A DNA stretch of 6,323 nt from Nitrospiraceae bacterium (GCA_003170655.1 PMYY01000007.1:1-6323); one strand, 5' to 3'. Positions 1-6,323 are shown, numbered from the stretch's first letter. A program made the numbers and translations. The notes: generated by a model not told the origin, from the letters alone.

Positions 1-96
1 TGGTATCGCAAACTGAGGGAACTGGAGAAGGAGATCTTAGAGAATAGACAAATTGAAAATATCGAAGAATATGAAGCCCAGCTTGATCGTATCTAA
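1..96 (+). CDS. TAXI-family TRAP transporter solute-binding protein, C-terminal fragment (partial, cut by window edge)
   Basis: This is frame 1, open from the window edge to a TAA at 94-96. The 31 visible residues begin WYRKLRELEKEIL and end EAQLDRI. They are charged and helical, and resemble the C-terminal tail found in many proteobacterial TAXI-type TRAP solute-binding proteins, where a WYxKLxxLE segment is followed by a hydrophilic helix with an LDRIE-like motif. Such proteins work with a fused DctQM-type membrane component to import organic acids or similar solutes. The start and the ligand-binding domain lie outside the window, so the substrate is unknown. The homology appears to continue past the TAA (see 97-246), so this stop probably truncates the tail. 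The gene converges on the molybdenum hydroxylase operon. The identification rests on recalled family pattern over a short stretch and is moderate. Confidence 0.55.
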   Translation, partial: WYRKLRELEKEILENRQIENIEEYEAQLDRI

Positions 97-246
97 GAAA
101 CTGTCAGCCATATCCGCACTTCCGTTGCCTTTTATGACGAGCTGTATATATTGAAAGAGCACATCCAGATCGTCCGGCTGAAGCTGGCTTCCTTATTCCA
201 GCAGTCAGGAGGGAAACCCGATGATTCAGGCTCTCCGTTTTCTTGA
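97..246 (+). pseudogene. In-frame continuation of the TAXI tail beyond a premature TAA
   Basis: The same frame stays open for 49 codons after the TAA and ends at TGA 244-246. The translation starts ETVSHIRTSVAFYDELY and continues with LKEHIQIVRLKL. In intact TAXI proteins the LDRIE segment is followed by a VxxIRVPLxYxDxLYxLRxHIxxVRxxL stretch, so this reads as the true C-terminus of the protein. The stop therefore looks like a single nonsense change (for example GAA to TAA, the usual residue there being acidic) or a sequencing error. There is no start codon or ribosome binding site to make it a separate gene. If the stop is real, the protein loses roughly its last 50 residues, which lie outside the ligand-binding domain, so function may survive. 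Confidence 0.5.
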
Positions 247-307
247 TTTCCACTTGTACGATGCATGCTGTAGTAAAGTATCAGAACTTGCGATGTTGCA
301 CCTCGGT

Positions 308-1282
308 CTATGCCGCCGAAATGGTTATCAGTGCCTCTTCAATAATTCCCCTGAAAAGCTGGATCTTGTACCCATTATGCTCCAGAGGCTGCGCGCCGCT
401 TACCGCAGCTGCTCCTGTTTTTCTTGCATTCGCCGTATCCAATATCTTTCCTGTGATGGAGTCCTCAGCCTCTTTTGATCGCCAGGGTATAGGTGCAGCT
501 CCGGACAATACAATACGGGCACTGCTCACGATATCGCCTTTAAGCTGCAGTGCCAGAGCAACTCCTGCAACGGCAAAGTCCCATGAACGGCGCGCCCTTA
601 CTTTGCGGTAGGAACTCTTCATCTGTTTAGCCGGAGGCGGGAGCAAAATTTCGGTCACTATCTCTCCTGGCTCCAGAACAGTCTCTCTCGTCACGTCCTG
701 TGAAGGCAATACAAATAAATTCTCGATAGGAATGCTTCGCTTTCCTTTCCGACCTTCAATATGAACCGCTGCACCATATGCGATGAGGGCCGGAGCAGTG
801 TCGGAAGGGTGGACAATGTAGCAACCCTCTCCGCCTAAAATGCAGTGGTAATGATTCTCCCCCGCAACTGCAAAACAGCGGTCTCCTCCTTTTCTGAGAC
901 AATGGAATTCTCCGCGATAGTACCAGCAGCGTGGCTTCTGACAGAGATTGCCGCCGATAGTTCCCTGGTTGCGTAGCTGGGGACTTGAGGCCGATGCTGC
1001 GCCTTGCGCAAGCGCAGGATAGCGCCCATTGACGGCAGGGTTTTCGGCGATCTCAGTCAATGTTACAAGGGCTCCTATATGCAGACCTTCGCCAGTTTCT
1101 CTTATGCCTTTCAGGTCATTCAAACCGCTGATGCTGACGACGCTTTTCACATCGAATATTTTATCTCGCATACACCCCAGGATATCCGTCCCTCCTGCGT
1201 GAATTCTCGCGCCCTCGCCAGAGAGGTGAGAAAAGGCATCCTTCAGGGATTTTGCACGTATATAGGTGAATTCGGGCATCAT
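308..1282 (-). CDS. Xanthine dehydrogenase-family FAD subunit with extra Fe-S cysteine loop (PaoB-like)
   Basis: This is the middle subunit (324 aa) of the molybdenum hydroxylase. It passes electrons from the [2Fe-2S] subunit to FAD and on to an acceptor. FAD-binding motifs of the FAD_binding_5 family are visible: AGGTD at residues 29-33 and TIGGN at 108-112. Between them and HPSDTAPAL lies a cysteine-rich insertion with C114, C119, C128, C136, C147 and C154. The PRCWYY...C...GDRC...GENHYH...C spacing matches the loop that holds an additional [4Fe-4S] cluster in E. coli PaoB; 4-hydroxybenzoyl-CoA reductase beta has an analogous loop. The remaining C-terminal part fits the CO_deh_flav_C domain. 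The start was taken at ATG 1282 because AGGAGG at 1297-1292 precedes it. An in-frame ATG at 1318 would add 12 unfamiliar residues inside the upstream gene, and a second ATG at 1279 is possible. It begins four bases after the catalytic-subunit stop. There is no signal peptide, so export would be by hitchhiking. Confidence 0.9.
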   Translation of the reverse strand: MMPEFTYIRAKSLKDAFSHLSGEGARIHAGGTDILGCMRDKIFDVKSVVSISGLNDLKGIRETGEGLHIGALVTLTEIAENPAVNGRYPALAQGAASASSPQLRNQGTIGGNLCQKPRCWYYRGEFHCLRKGGDRCFAVAGENHYHCILGGEGCYIVHPSDTAPALIAYGAAVHIEGRKGKRSIPIENLFVLPSQDVTRETVLEPGEIVTEILLPPPAKQMKSSYRKVRARRSWDFAVAGVALALQLKGDIVSSARIVLSGAAPIPWRSKEAEDSITGKILDTANARKTGAAAVSGAQPLEHNGYKIQLFRGIIEEALITISAA

Positions 1283-1286
1283 GGGT

Positions 1287-3614
1287 TCACTCCTCCTTCC
1301 TGAGCAAGGCCAGGGCACTGCAAAGCTGTAAGGGATTGATAGGCGTGCCTGTTATACGCACCCCGACAGCGTTATAGACAGCATTGGCGATCGCCCCAGC
1401 AGTGGGGATGGTTACAGGTTCTCCCAAGCCTTTAGTGCCTGTGGTGTTAGCCTCCCGGTTATCTGTTTCGATAGGCAGGGAGATTATATTGGCAGGTACA
1501 TCCATAGCCGTGGGTATCTTATAGTCATGCCAGTTCCTGTTCACCATCTTGCCGGTCTGGTTTCTGTCGAGGATTCTTGCCTCTGTCAAGCCCAATCCTA
1601 TTCCCATGGTTATGCCGCCGAAGACCTGGTTGTCAAAAGTCAGCCGGTCCATCACGCGGCCGCTGTCGTGAGCACCGAGGAAGCGGATGACCTTAACCTC
1701 ACCGGTGAGGGTATTCACCTCCACTTCGCAGAACTGCGCGGCGAAAGGGTTTATCACCTTTCCCTCCGGATTCGGTCCACGGTAGCCAACCCCGATAATG
1801 AGGCCGCGTTTTTTCAATCCCGATATATCCCTGATCCGAATCTGCCGTTCTGGGTCCGCCTGCGAAACGACCGCATCTCCGATTAGTGTAAGAGAGGACT
1901 CATCCGTTTTGAGATCCACAGCCGCGAGGGCAAGCAGCTGCTGTTTGACATGAATCGCCGCCGCCCTGACCGCTGGGGACTCTGTGGGAACTGTCTTGCT
2001 GCCCCCGCTTGGCGTAGCGTATTGAGTGGTCCCTGTATCCGCATTCTCGATCTGGATTACGTCAGGCTTTACCCCCAGCTCTTCAGAAACGACCATTGCC
2101 ATGACAGTCTTTGTTCCCGTCCCGATATCGCTTGCGCCCATATTCAGACTTACGCTGCCGTCGGAAAAAAGCTTTACGACAATGGTTGAAGGGGGGCCTC
2201 CTCCACCGCCGATCCAAAGTGCACTTGCCATACCGACACCTCTACGGATATGGCTTCCGGCCGTCGGCTCGGCAGTCTTCTTTCTTGCCTCGTGCCAGCC
2301 GAAAACCTTCGCTCCTTCCGTGATACATTCACGCAAGCCAGTCGATACATACGGCGGATTTCCTGGCCGCGCCTGGCTGTATGACGGGATGTTCTTCAGT
2401 CTCAGATCCAATGGGTCCATTCCTATTCTCTCGGCGAGTGCATCCAGCATCTGTTCGAGGGCCCATGAACATTGCGGATGGCCGGGGGCCCGGAACGCAC
2501 GAGCGGGTCCTGCATTGACATAGACATCGGTCGTTTCGGTCCTTACGTTGGGACAAAGATAGAGGTCTCTTATCAGCCAGTCGACTAGACTTGTACCTCC
2601 CGCTGGATAGGCACCTCCCGTTCCGACAGCCGAAAAGTCGAGGGTTGTAAGAGTACCATCCCGCTTGACTCCTGCTTTGAGCCGCATGGAAACCGGGGGA
2701 CGGTTTCCTGCGGCAATCAGTGTTTCCTCGCGGGTCATGAAAAGTTTGACGGGTCTTGCCGTTATCTTAGCCAGGACTGCGGCGATAATGGTGAACTTGT
2801 CGGCCCCCAGTTTGCTGCCGAACCCCCCTCCCATGTAGTGGCCAATGACACGGACTTTAGAGAGTGGAAGATCCATTATTTTGGCGACTGTCGCCTGTAT
2901 AGAATAAACGCCCTGAGTAGACTGCCATATGCTGAGGTGATCCCCATCCCACCGGGCAACGCATCCGTGCGATTCTGTCGGCGTATGCAATTCGCACTCG
3001 CTGCGGTAAGTCTCTTCCAGAACGACATCAGCATCCGCGAAACCCTGTTCTACATCACCCCTCGAATATCTGTCGATCTTCAATTTGTTGCCGCCTGCGT
3101 GAACTGACGGGGCGTCGGTGGCAAGGGCTTTAGCTTCGTCTGACACAAAAGCCAGGATATTGTAATTCACACTTACGGCACGGACCGCATCCCACGCCTG
3201 ATAAATGGTGTCCGCGGCTACTGCGGCCACTTCCTCCCCCTCGAACCTGCAATGTGGATTGAACAGCTTGGTCTTCATTTCAGGGGAATAGGGCCACGAA
3301 AAATCGGCCTCGGGAGAAGATCCTGTGATAACCGCCCTTACGCCCGGCATTCTTTCAGCGGCAGAAGTATCTATTTTCCCGACGATTGCATGGGGATGAG
3401 GACAACGGAGTACGGCTGCATAGAGCATGTTGGGGAGCACGATATCGGAGGGGTAAATGGCGTTGCCGCTAACTCTTTCGTAAGCATCCACTCTCGGAAG
3501 CGGCCTGCCGACGACTTCGGTTTTCTGCCACGGTTGAGGGTTTTGGTCCGGCAATGGGGTTTCAGGGACTGGTATGCCCCGTAAGTAATAGAATCCGTCA
3601 TCGTTACCATTCAT
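1287..3614 (-). CDS. Xanthine dehydrogenase-family molybdopterin-binding catalytic subunit, probable aldehyde oxidoreductase
   Basis: This is the 775-aa large subunit, which binds the molybdenum cofactor and hydroxylates the substrate with water-derived oxygen. The N-terminal part has PLPRVDAYERVSG (39-51) leading into the a/b hammerhead domain. Cofactor-binding motifs follow: GGGFGSK at 262-268, AFRAPG at 373-378 and DIGTGTKT at 496-503. KGLGEP near the C-terminus supplies the expected catalytic base, Glu732. The active-site loop reads AFRAPG rather than the CSFR of aerobic CO dehydrogenase, so a CoxL/CutL label would be misleading. AFRAPG resembles the RAPG loop of periplasmic aldehyde oxidoreductase PaoC. 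Length is normal. The start at ATG 3614 overlaps the small-subunit stop as ATGA and has GGAGG at 3625-3621; the longer frame to 3689 lies inside the upstream gene. There is no signal peptide. Cofactor is likely molybdopterin cytosine dinucleotide by family, though no maturation gene lies here. The substrate is unresolved: aldehyde is favoured, an N-heterocycle or purine is possible. Confidence 0.92.
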   Translation of the reverse strand: MNGNDDGFYYLRGIPVPETPLPDQNPQPWQKTEVVGRPLPRVDAYERVSGNAIYPSDIVLPNMLYAAVLRCPHPHAIVGKIDTSAAERMPGVRAVITGSSPEADFSWPYSPEMKTKLFNPHCRFEGEEVAAVAADTIYQAWDAVRAVSVNYNILAFVSDEAKALATDAPSVHAGGNKLKIDRYSRGDVEQGFADADVVLEETYRSECELHTPTESHGCVARWDGDHLSIWQSTQGVYSIQATVAKIMDLPLSKVRVIGHYMGGGFGSKLGADKFTIIAAVLAKITARPVKLFMTREETLIAAGNRPPVSMRLKAGVKRDGTLTTLDFSAVGTGGAYPAGGTSLVDWLIRDLYLCPNVRTETTDVYVNAGPARAFRAPGHPQCSWALEQMLDALAERIGMDPLDLRLKNIPSYSQARPGNPPYVSTGLRECITEGAKVFGWHEARKKTAEPTAGSHIRRGVGMASALWIGGGGGPPSTIVVKLFSDGSVSLNMGASDIGTGTKTVMAMVVSEELGVKPDVIQIENADTGTTQYATPSGGSKTVPTESPAVRAAAIHVKQQLLALAAVDLKTDESSLTLIGDAVVSQADPERQIRIRDISGLKKRGLIIGVGYRGPNPEGKVINPFAAQFCEVEVNTLTGEVKVIRFLGAHDSGRVMDRLTFDNQVFGGITMGIGLGLTEARILDRNQTGKMVNRNWHDYKIPTAMDVPANIISLPIETDNREANTTGTKGLGEPVTIPTAGAIANAVYNAVGVRITGTPINPLQLCSALALLRKEE
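1290..1297 (-). promoter_or_regulatory. Ribosome binding site of the FAD subunit gene, within the end of the catalytic-subunit gene
   Basis: AGGAGGAG on the minus strand lies seven bases before ATG 1282, and its last bases fall in the final codons of the catalytic-subunit gene. It decides the start at 1282 over the in-frame ATG at 1318. Confidence 0.75.
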
Positions 3615-4261
3615 AATACCCCTCCGCGCTTCAGTTGTCCCGCCTTTTTTGCAGCCTTGAATATATTGACGTATGCACCGCAGCGGCACAGATTCCCGCT
3701 CACTCCGGTCCTTATTTCATCGAGGGAAGGATCAGGCTTTTTACGGAGCAGGCCTTCCACAGCCATGATCTGTCCGGGCGTGCAGTAGCCGCACTGCAGG
3801 GCGTCGTGCTCAACGAAGGCCTGCTGGACCGCACCCAGCTTCTCTCCATGCATCAGCCCTTCGAGGGTAGTTATCTCCTTCCCTTCAGCTTCCACCGCCA
3901 GGGTCATGCAGGCATAACGCGGAATGTTGTCGATTAGTACAGTGCAGGCACCGCACTCACCGCGCTCGCAGCCCTCTTTAGTCCCCGTGAATCCCAGCTC
4001 TTCACGGAGGACATGAAGCAACGACCAACGCGGCTCCACGAGGAGGCGATGAGCATGGCCATTGATTTGGAGGTTTATCTCGAGTGCCTCACCAGACTTT
4101 ATAACAGCCGCCGAAGCCTCCTTTTCCGCTGCCGGATTGCCCGAAGCTGCAATGGCAATAGCCCCGACTCCCAGAGAGGCGAGGAAATTCCGACGGGTCA
4201 TTCCCCGGCCGCATTCCTCGCCTCTACCTCCGCATCCTTTTTCATCTCGATCTTCGCTCAT
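3611..4261 (-). CDS. Xanthine dehydrogenase-family [2Fe-2S] small subunit with Tat signal (PaoA-like)
   Basis: This 216-aa iron-sulfur subunit carries electrons from the molybdenum site to FAD. The N-terminus has a twin-arginine motif, TRRNFLASLG (22-31), a hydrophobic stretch to about residue 40, and a plausible AxA cleavage site after A51, so the assembled complex is predicted to be exported folded to the periplasm. The plant-ferredoxin-type [2Fe-2S] site has C98, C103, C106 and C118. The second, helical [2Fe-2S] site has CGYC (157-160) and CRC (192-194). All eight ligands are present. The start at ATG 4261 is supported by AAGGAG at 4273-4268. The 21 residues before the twin arginines are charged, glycine-rich and carry two cysteines (C10, C17), longer than usual. 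A start at M21 would give a minimal Tat signal but has no comparable support here. The gene opens the three-subunit block, and its stop overlaps the next start. Confidence 0.93.
   Translation of the reverse strand: MSEDRDEKGCGGRGEECGRGMTRRNFLASLGVGAIAIAASGNPAAEKEASAAVIKSGEALEINLQINGHAHRLLVEPRWSLLHVLREELGFTGTKEGCERGECGACTVLIDNIPRYACMTLAVEAEGKEITTLEGLMHGEKLGAVQQAFVEHDALQCGYCTPGQIMAVEGLLRKKPDPSLDEIRTGVSGNLCRCGAYVNIFKAAKKAGQLKRGGVL
3619..3625 (-). promoter_or_regulatory. Ribosome binding site of the catalytic subunit gene, within the end of the small-subunit gene
   Basis: GGAGGGG on the minus strand lies just before ATG 3614, inside the last codons of the small-subunit gene. Together with the ATGA stop/start overlap (3614-3611) it indicates translational coupling of the two subunits and decides against the start at 3689. 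Confidence 0.8.
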
Positions 4262-4267
4262 GCTATG

Positions 4268-4273
4268 CTCCTT
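4268..4273 (-). promoter_or_regulatory. Ribosome binding site of the [2Fe-2S] subunit gene
   Basis: AAGGAG on the minus strand lies six bases before ATG 4261. It supports the long N-terminus ahead of the twin-arginine motif over a start at residue 21. The surrounding gap 4262-4344 shows no clear hairpin or promoter by eye. Confidence 0.75.
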
Positions 4274-4344
4274 ACGTTTAGGTCTTTTTCATGTCTGCAA
4301 CGCATATCGGAATCGACGGTCACAATTACCAGTTCTTTACTCGC

Positions 4345-5391
4345 TCATGATTTAAGACTAGCAATATCTATTACAAAGCGGTAGTGCACATCACTTTTTA
4401 GCACACGCTCGTACGCCTCATTGATTTTCTGGATAGGAATCACCTCTACGTCGGACAGCACACCATGCTGAGAACAGAAATCCAGCATCTCCTGGGTCTC
4501 CCGAATACCGCCAATGAGCGTCCCAGATAAACTTCTTCGCTGAAATATAAGTGGAACAGCTGAGATTACCGTTGGTTCCGGAATGCCTATCAACACCATC
4601 CTGCCGTTACGGCGCAGCATGTTGAGGTAAGAGTTGTAGTCGTGCTTCGCAGATACGGTGTCCAGAATGAAGTCAAAGCGTTTGGCGTTCTCAGTGAATG
4701 CGTTCTCATCAAGGGTGGCAATGAAATCATCTGCACCCAGGCTCAAGGCATCATTGCGCTTGCTCGACGAATGACTGACCACGGTAACCTTTGCGCCCAT
4801 TGCCTTAGCAATCTTAACCCCCATATGTCCGAGACCTCCAAGACCTACAATAGCGACACTTGCCCCTGGCTTGACACCGAAATGATTCAATGGTGAGTAA
4901 GTGGTGATGCCTGCGCACAAAAGTGGAGCAACGCGTTCAAGCGGCATTCCAGCAGGGATGCGCAGTACGTAATCTTCATTCACAGTAATGCGAGTAGAGT
5001 AGCCGCCGTAGGTTGGCGTCTTACCGTCACGTTCATATCCGTTGTAAGTGGCTGTCATCCCTTCATCACAGAATTGTTCCTCACCGTCCTTGCACGCCTC
5101 GCATTTGCGGCATGAATCAACAAAGCATCCGACTCCGACAGTGTCCCCCTCCTTCCACTTCCCGACCATGTCGCCTACTTTTACCACCTTGCCGACGATC
5201 TCGTGACCTGGAACCATGGGGAAGATGGAACCACCCCATTCGTCACGGACCTGATGAATGTCAGAGTGACAGACTCCACAGTAGAGAATGTCTATTAGCA
5301 CTTCGTGTGCACCTGGCTCACGGCGTTCGATGGAATGCGGCGCCAGCGGTGATTTTGAAGAAACAGCAGCATACGCTGAAGTCTTTGACAT
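4345..5391 (-). CDS. Zinc-dependent NAD(P)-dependent alcohol dehydrogenase / aldehyde reductase (YahK/cinnamyl alcohol dehydrogenase type)
   Basis: This 348-aa medium-chain dehydrogenase interconverts alcohols and aldehydes in the cytoplasm. Catalytic zinc ligands are C41 in GVCHSD, H63 in PGHE with E64 beside it, and C159. The structural zinc lobe has C94, C97, C100 and C108. The Rossmann motif GLGGLG is at 183-188. The second beta strand ends in SHSSSKR (206-212) rather than an acidic residue, which in this family favours NADPH and so aldehyde reduction. Length and motifs fit the YahK/CAD group of broad-range aldehyde reductases. The start at ATG 5391 has AAAAAAAGGAGG at 5410-5399, seven bases away, overlapping the stop of the nitroreductase gene, so the two are almost certainly co-transcribed. 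An 83-base gap (4262-4344) separates it from the molybdenum hydroxylase genes. The physiological substrate is not readable from sequence. Confidence 0.93.
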   Translation of the reverse strand: MSKTSAYAAVSSKSPLAPHSIERREPGAHEVLIDILYCGVCHSDIHQVRDEWGGSIFPMVPGHEIVGKVVKVGDMVGKWKEGDTVGVGCFVDSCRKCEACKDGEEQFCDEGMTATYNGYERDGKTPTYGGYSTRITVNEDYVLRIPAGMPLERVAPLLCAGITTYSPLNHFGVKPGASVAIVGLGGLGHMGVKIAKAMGAKVTVVSHSSSKRNDALSLGADDFIATLDENAFTENAKRFDFILDTVSAKHDYNSYLNMLRRNGRMVLIGIPEPTVISAVPLIFQRRSLSGTLIGGIRETQEMLDFCSQHGVLSDVEVIPIQKINEAYERVLKSDVHYRFVIDIASLKS

Positions 5392-5398
5392 AGTAGAA

Positions 5399-5410
5399 CC
5401 TCCTTTTTTT
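5399..5410 (-). promoter_or_regulatory. Ribosome binding site of the alcohol dehydrogenase gene
   Basis: Read on the minus strand, seven A residues are followed by GGAGG, seven bases before ATG 5391. The A-run overlaps the TAA stop of the nitroreductase gene, so reinitiation or translational coupling is possible. Confidence 0.8.
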
Positions 5411-6233
5411 ATGACACGAAATATATGTTTGCCGGTGCATGCTGAGTCGTCCGGGAATAACTCACTGCCGGCCTGCCGAATGCCATAGCGAAGCCGATTA
5501 CGTGGTTATCAGGAATCCCAAGGCGCTTACGGGTCTCAGGCAGTAGCTCATTAAGAACCCAATTTACCAAACCTTCCCAGACCGTGCCTATTCCAAGGCT
5601 CTGTGCAAACAGTTCAAAGTAGGATAGTGCAATTAGGCAGTCCTCTATGGGCGTCGCAATGTTGTTCGGAGCCGAGGCGATTACTAAATGCGGAGCACCA
5701 CGGAAGAGGACATCGGTCCGGTCCTCTTCCCACATCCGAACAAAATCGGCAAAGAATTCCCGCCCTTTCGGTAGAGCCCCCTCGCGAGCCATTCGACCAA
5801 GCCCTGTCATCACCTCATCGCGCAGTTTTGCCAGCTTCTCCCGGTCATCCACTACCGTAAAGCGCACCTGTCGGGCGTTCATTCCTGAGGGGGCATGACA
5901 GGCCACATCCAGCAGCCGTACTAAAAGTTCCGGTTCCAGGTTCTCTTCCTTGTAATGCCGTACAGAGCGGCGGCCTCTGAGCAGGGTTTCCATCTGCCCG
6001 GCATCAGGCATGTTGCCTGTCAACTGGTCACTCTCCTCAGGATCGAGTCCCAATATAGACACGGCCCCAGTCGGACAAATGGCAAGGCAGTGCTGGCATT
6101 TATAACACGAGGCCTCCTTCTCTGGATCAATCCCGGGATATCCATCATCCATGGCAATGATGCTCGCCGGGCAGTCGTCGGCACATTGACCGCAACCTGT
6201 GCATGCTTGCTTATTGACTATAAAATCGAGCAT
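5409..6233 (-). CDS. Nitroreductase-family flavoprotein with N-terminal 2x[4Fe-4S] ferredoxin domain
   Basis: This 274-aa cytoplasmic protein fuses a bacterial-type ferredoxin to an FMN-binding nitroreductase fold. The ferredoxin part has CxxCxxCxxxC twice: C11, C14, C17, C21 and C43, C46, C49, C53. The nitroreductase part shows RRSVRHY at 88-94 and APSGMNARQ at 114-122, both typical phosphate/flavin contacts, then GIGTVWEG at 214-221 and FGRP at 252-255 near the C-terminus. Such fusions are common in strict anaerobes and are thought to reduce the flavin from ferredoxin or the domain's own clusters instead of directly from NAD(P)H. Real substrates (nitroaromatics, quinones, enones) are mostly unknown. 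The start at ATG 6233 has AAAAAAAGGAG at 6249-6239, five bases away. It is the first gene of the group visible here. The 90 bases upstream (6234-6323) show no convincing promoter or other gene. Confidence 0.93.
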   Translation of the reverse strand: MLDFIVNKQACTGCGQCADDCPASIIAMDDGYPGIDPEKEASCYKCQHCLAICPTGAVSILGLDPEESDQLTGNMPDAGQMETLLRGRRSVRHYKEENLEPELLVRLLDVACHAPSGMNARQVRFTVVDDREKLAKLRDEVMTGLGRMAREGALPKGREFFADFVRMWEEDRTDVLFRGAPHLVIASAPNNIATPIEDCLIALSYFELFAQSLGIGTVWEGLVNWVLNELLPETRKRLGIPDNHVIGFAMAFGRPAVSYSRTTQHAPANIYFVS

Positions 6234-6238
6234 GTAAT

Positions 6239-6249
6239 CTCCTTTTTTT
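6239..6249 (-). promoter_or_regulatory. Ribosome binding site of the nitroreductase gene
   Basis: Read on the minus strand, seven A residues are followed by GGAG, five bases before ATG 6233. The same A7GGAG block precedes the next gene. It fixes the start choice. Confidence 0.8.
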
Positions 6250-6323
6250 GGGTGGGAGGCTATAGTACAGGTATGTGTCTTTAATCTTGCCGCAGACTGT
6301 TACTTGCATAATCTAAGTCCTTA

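Noticed and set aside
247..307. Possible bidirectional terminator between the convergent genes, and a loose direct repeat (ACTTG..CGATG) at about 253 and 286
   Set aside because: No stem with a following T-run on either strand could be found by eye, and the repeat is short and imperfect.
221..611. Two overlapping plus-strand open frames starting near 221 and 243
   Set aside because: They overlap the TAXI tail and the 3' end of the FAD subunit gene, with low-complexity translations and no family resemblance.
2026..2523. 165-codon plus-strand open frame opposite the catalytic subunit gene, and similar shorter antisense frames at 1527-1886 and 2838-3107
   Set aside because: They lie wholly inside a strongly supported gene on the other strand, have no recognisable domain, and look like GC-driven shadows.
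1287..3614. Aerobic carbon monoxide dehydrogenase (CoxL)
   Set aside because: The CSFR active-site loop is absent; AFRAPG is in its place.
4262..4344. Internal promoter or terminator between the dehydrogenase and small-subunit genes
   Set aside because: No clear hairpin or -35/-10 pair. The gap is short enough for read-through.
6234..6323. Promoter upstream of the nitroreductase gene (TACTAT-like element) or a small minus-strand ORF from ATG 6309
   Set aside because: The -10-like match is only 4 of 6 with no convincing -35 at proper spacing, no sigma-54 GG-N10-GC pattern is seen, and the small ORF is out of frame with no homology.

Overview
The window holds five complete, tightly packed genes, all on the minus strand, plus the 3' end of one plus-strand gene that converges on them from the left edge. 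It looks like chromosome of a Gram-negative anaerobe. A Desulfobacterota (former Deltaproteobacteria)-like origin fits the ferredoxin-nitroreductase, the multi-subunit molybdenum hydroxylase with a Tat-exported small subunit, and the TAXI-type TRAP binding-protein tail. That placement is inference from gene content, not from a marker gene.

Read in the direction of transcription (right to left), the layout is as follows. A nitroreductase with an N-terminal two-[4Fe-4S] ferredoxin domain lies at 6233-5409. A zinc-dependent, NADP-type alcohol dehydrogenase/aldehyde reductase lies at 5391-4345. After an 83-base gap come three genes for a xanthine dehydrogenase-family molybdenum hydroxylase: the [2Fe-2S] subunit with a Tat signal (4261-3611), the molybdopterin-binding catalytic subunit (3614-1287, ATGA overlap with the previous gene) and the FAD subunit (1282-308). 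Every gene has a good Shine-Dalgarno sequence, and the spacing suggests one transcript, perhaps with a break in the 83-base gap. At the left edge, 1-246 on the plus strand encodes what looks like the C-terminal tail of a TAXI-family TRAP transporter solute-binding protein, interrupted by an in-frame TAA at 94-96.

The molybdenum enzyme is the main item. Its FAD subunit carries a cysteine-rich insertion of the kind that binds an extra [4Fe-4S] cluster in the E. coli periplasmic aldehyde oxidoreductase PaoABC. Its small subunit has a twin-arginine signal, and the catalytic subunit lacks the CO dehydrogenase CSFR loop but keeps the catalytic glutamate. The best reading is a periplasmic aldehyde (or N-heterocycle) hydroxylase rather than a CO dehydrogenase. 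With a cytoplasmic aldehyde reductase and a ferredoxin-nitroreductase next to it, the cluster may handle aldehydes or aromatic/heteroaromatic compounds on both sides of the membrane; the substrate cannot be read from the sequence. No RNA genes, mobile elements, CRISPR arrays or convincing terminators were seen, and no wholly new system is evident.
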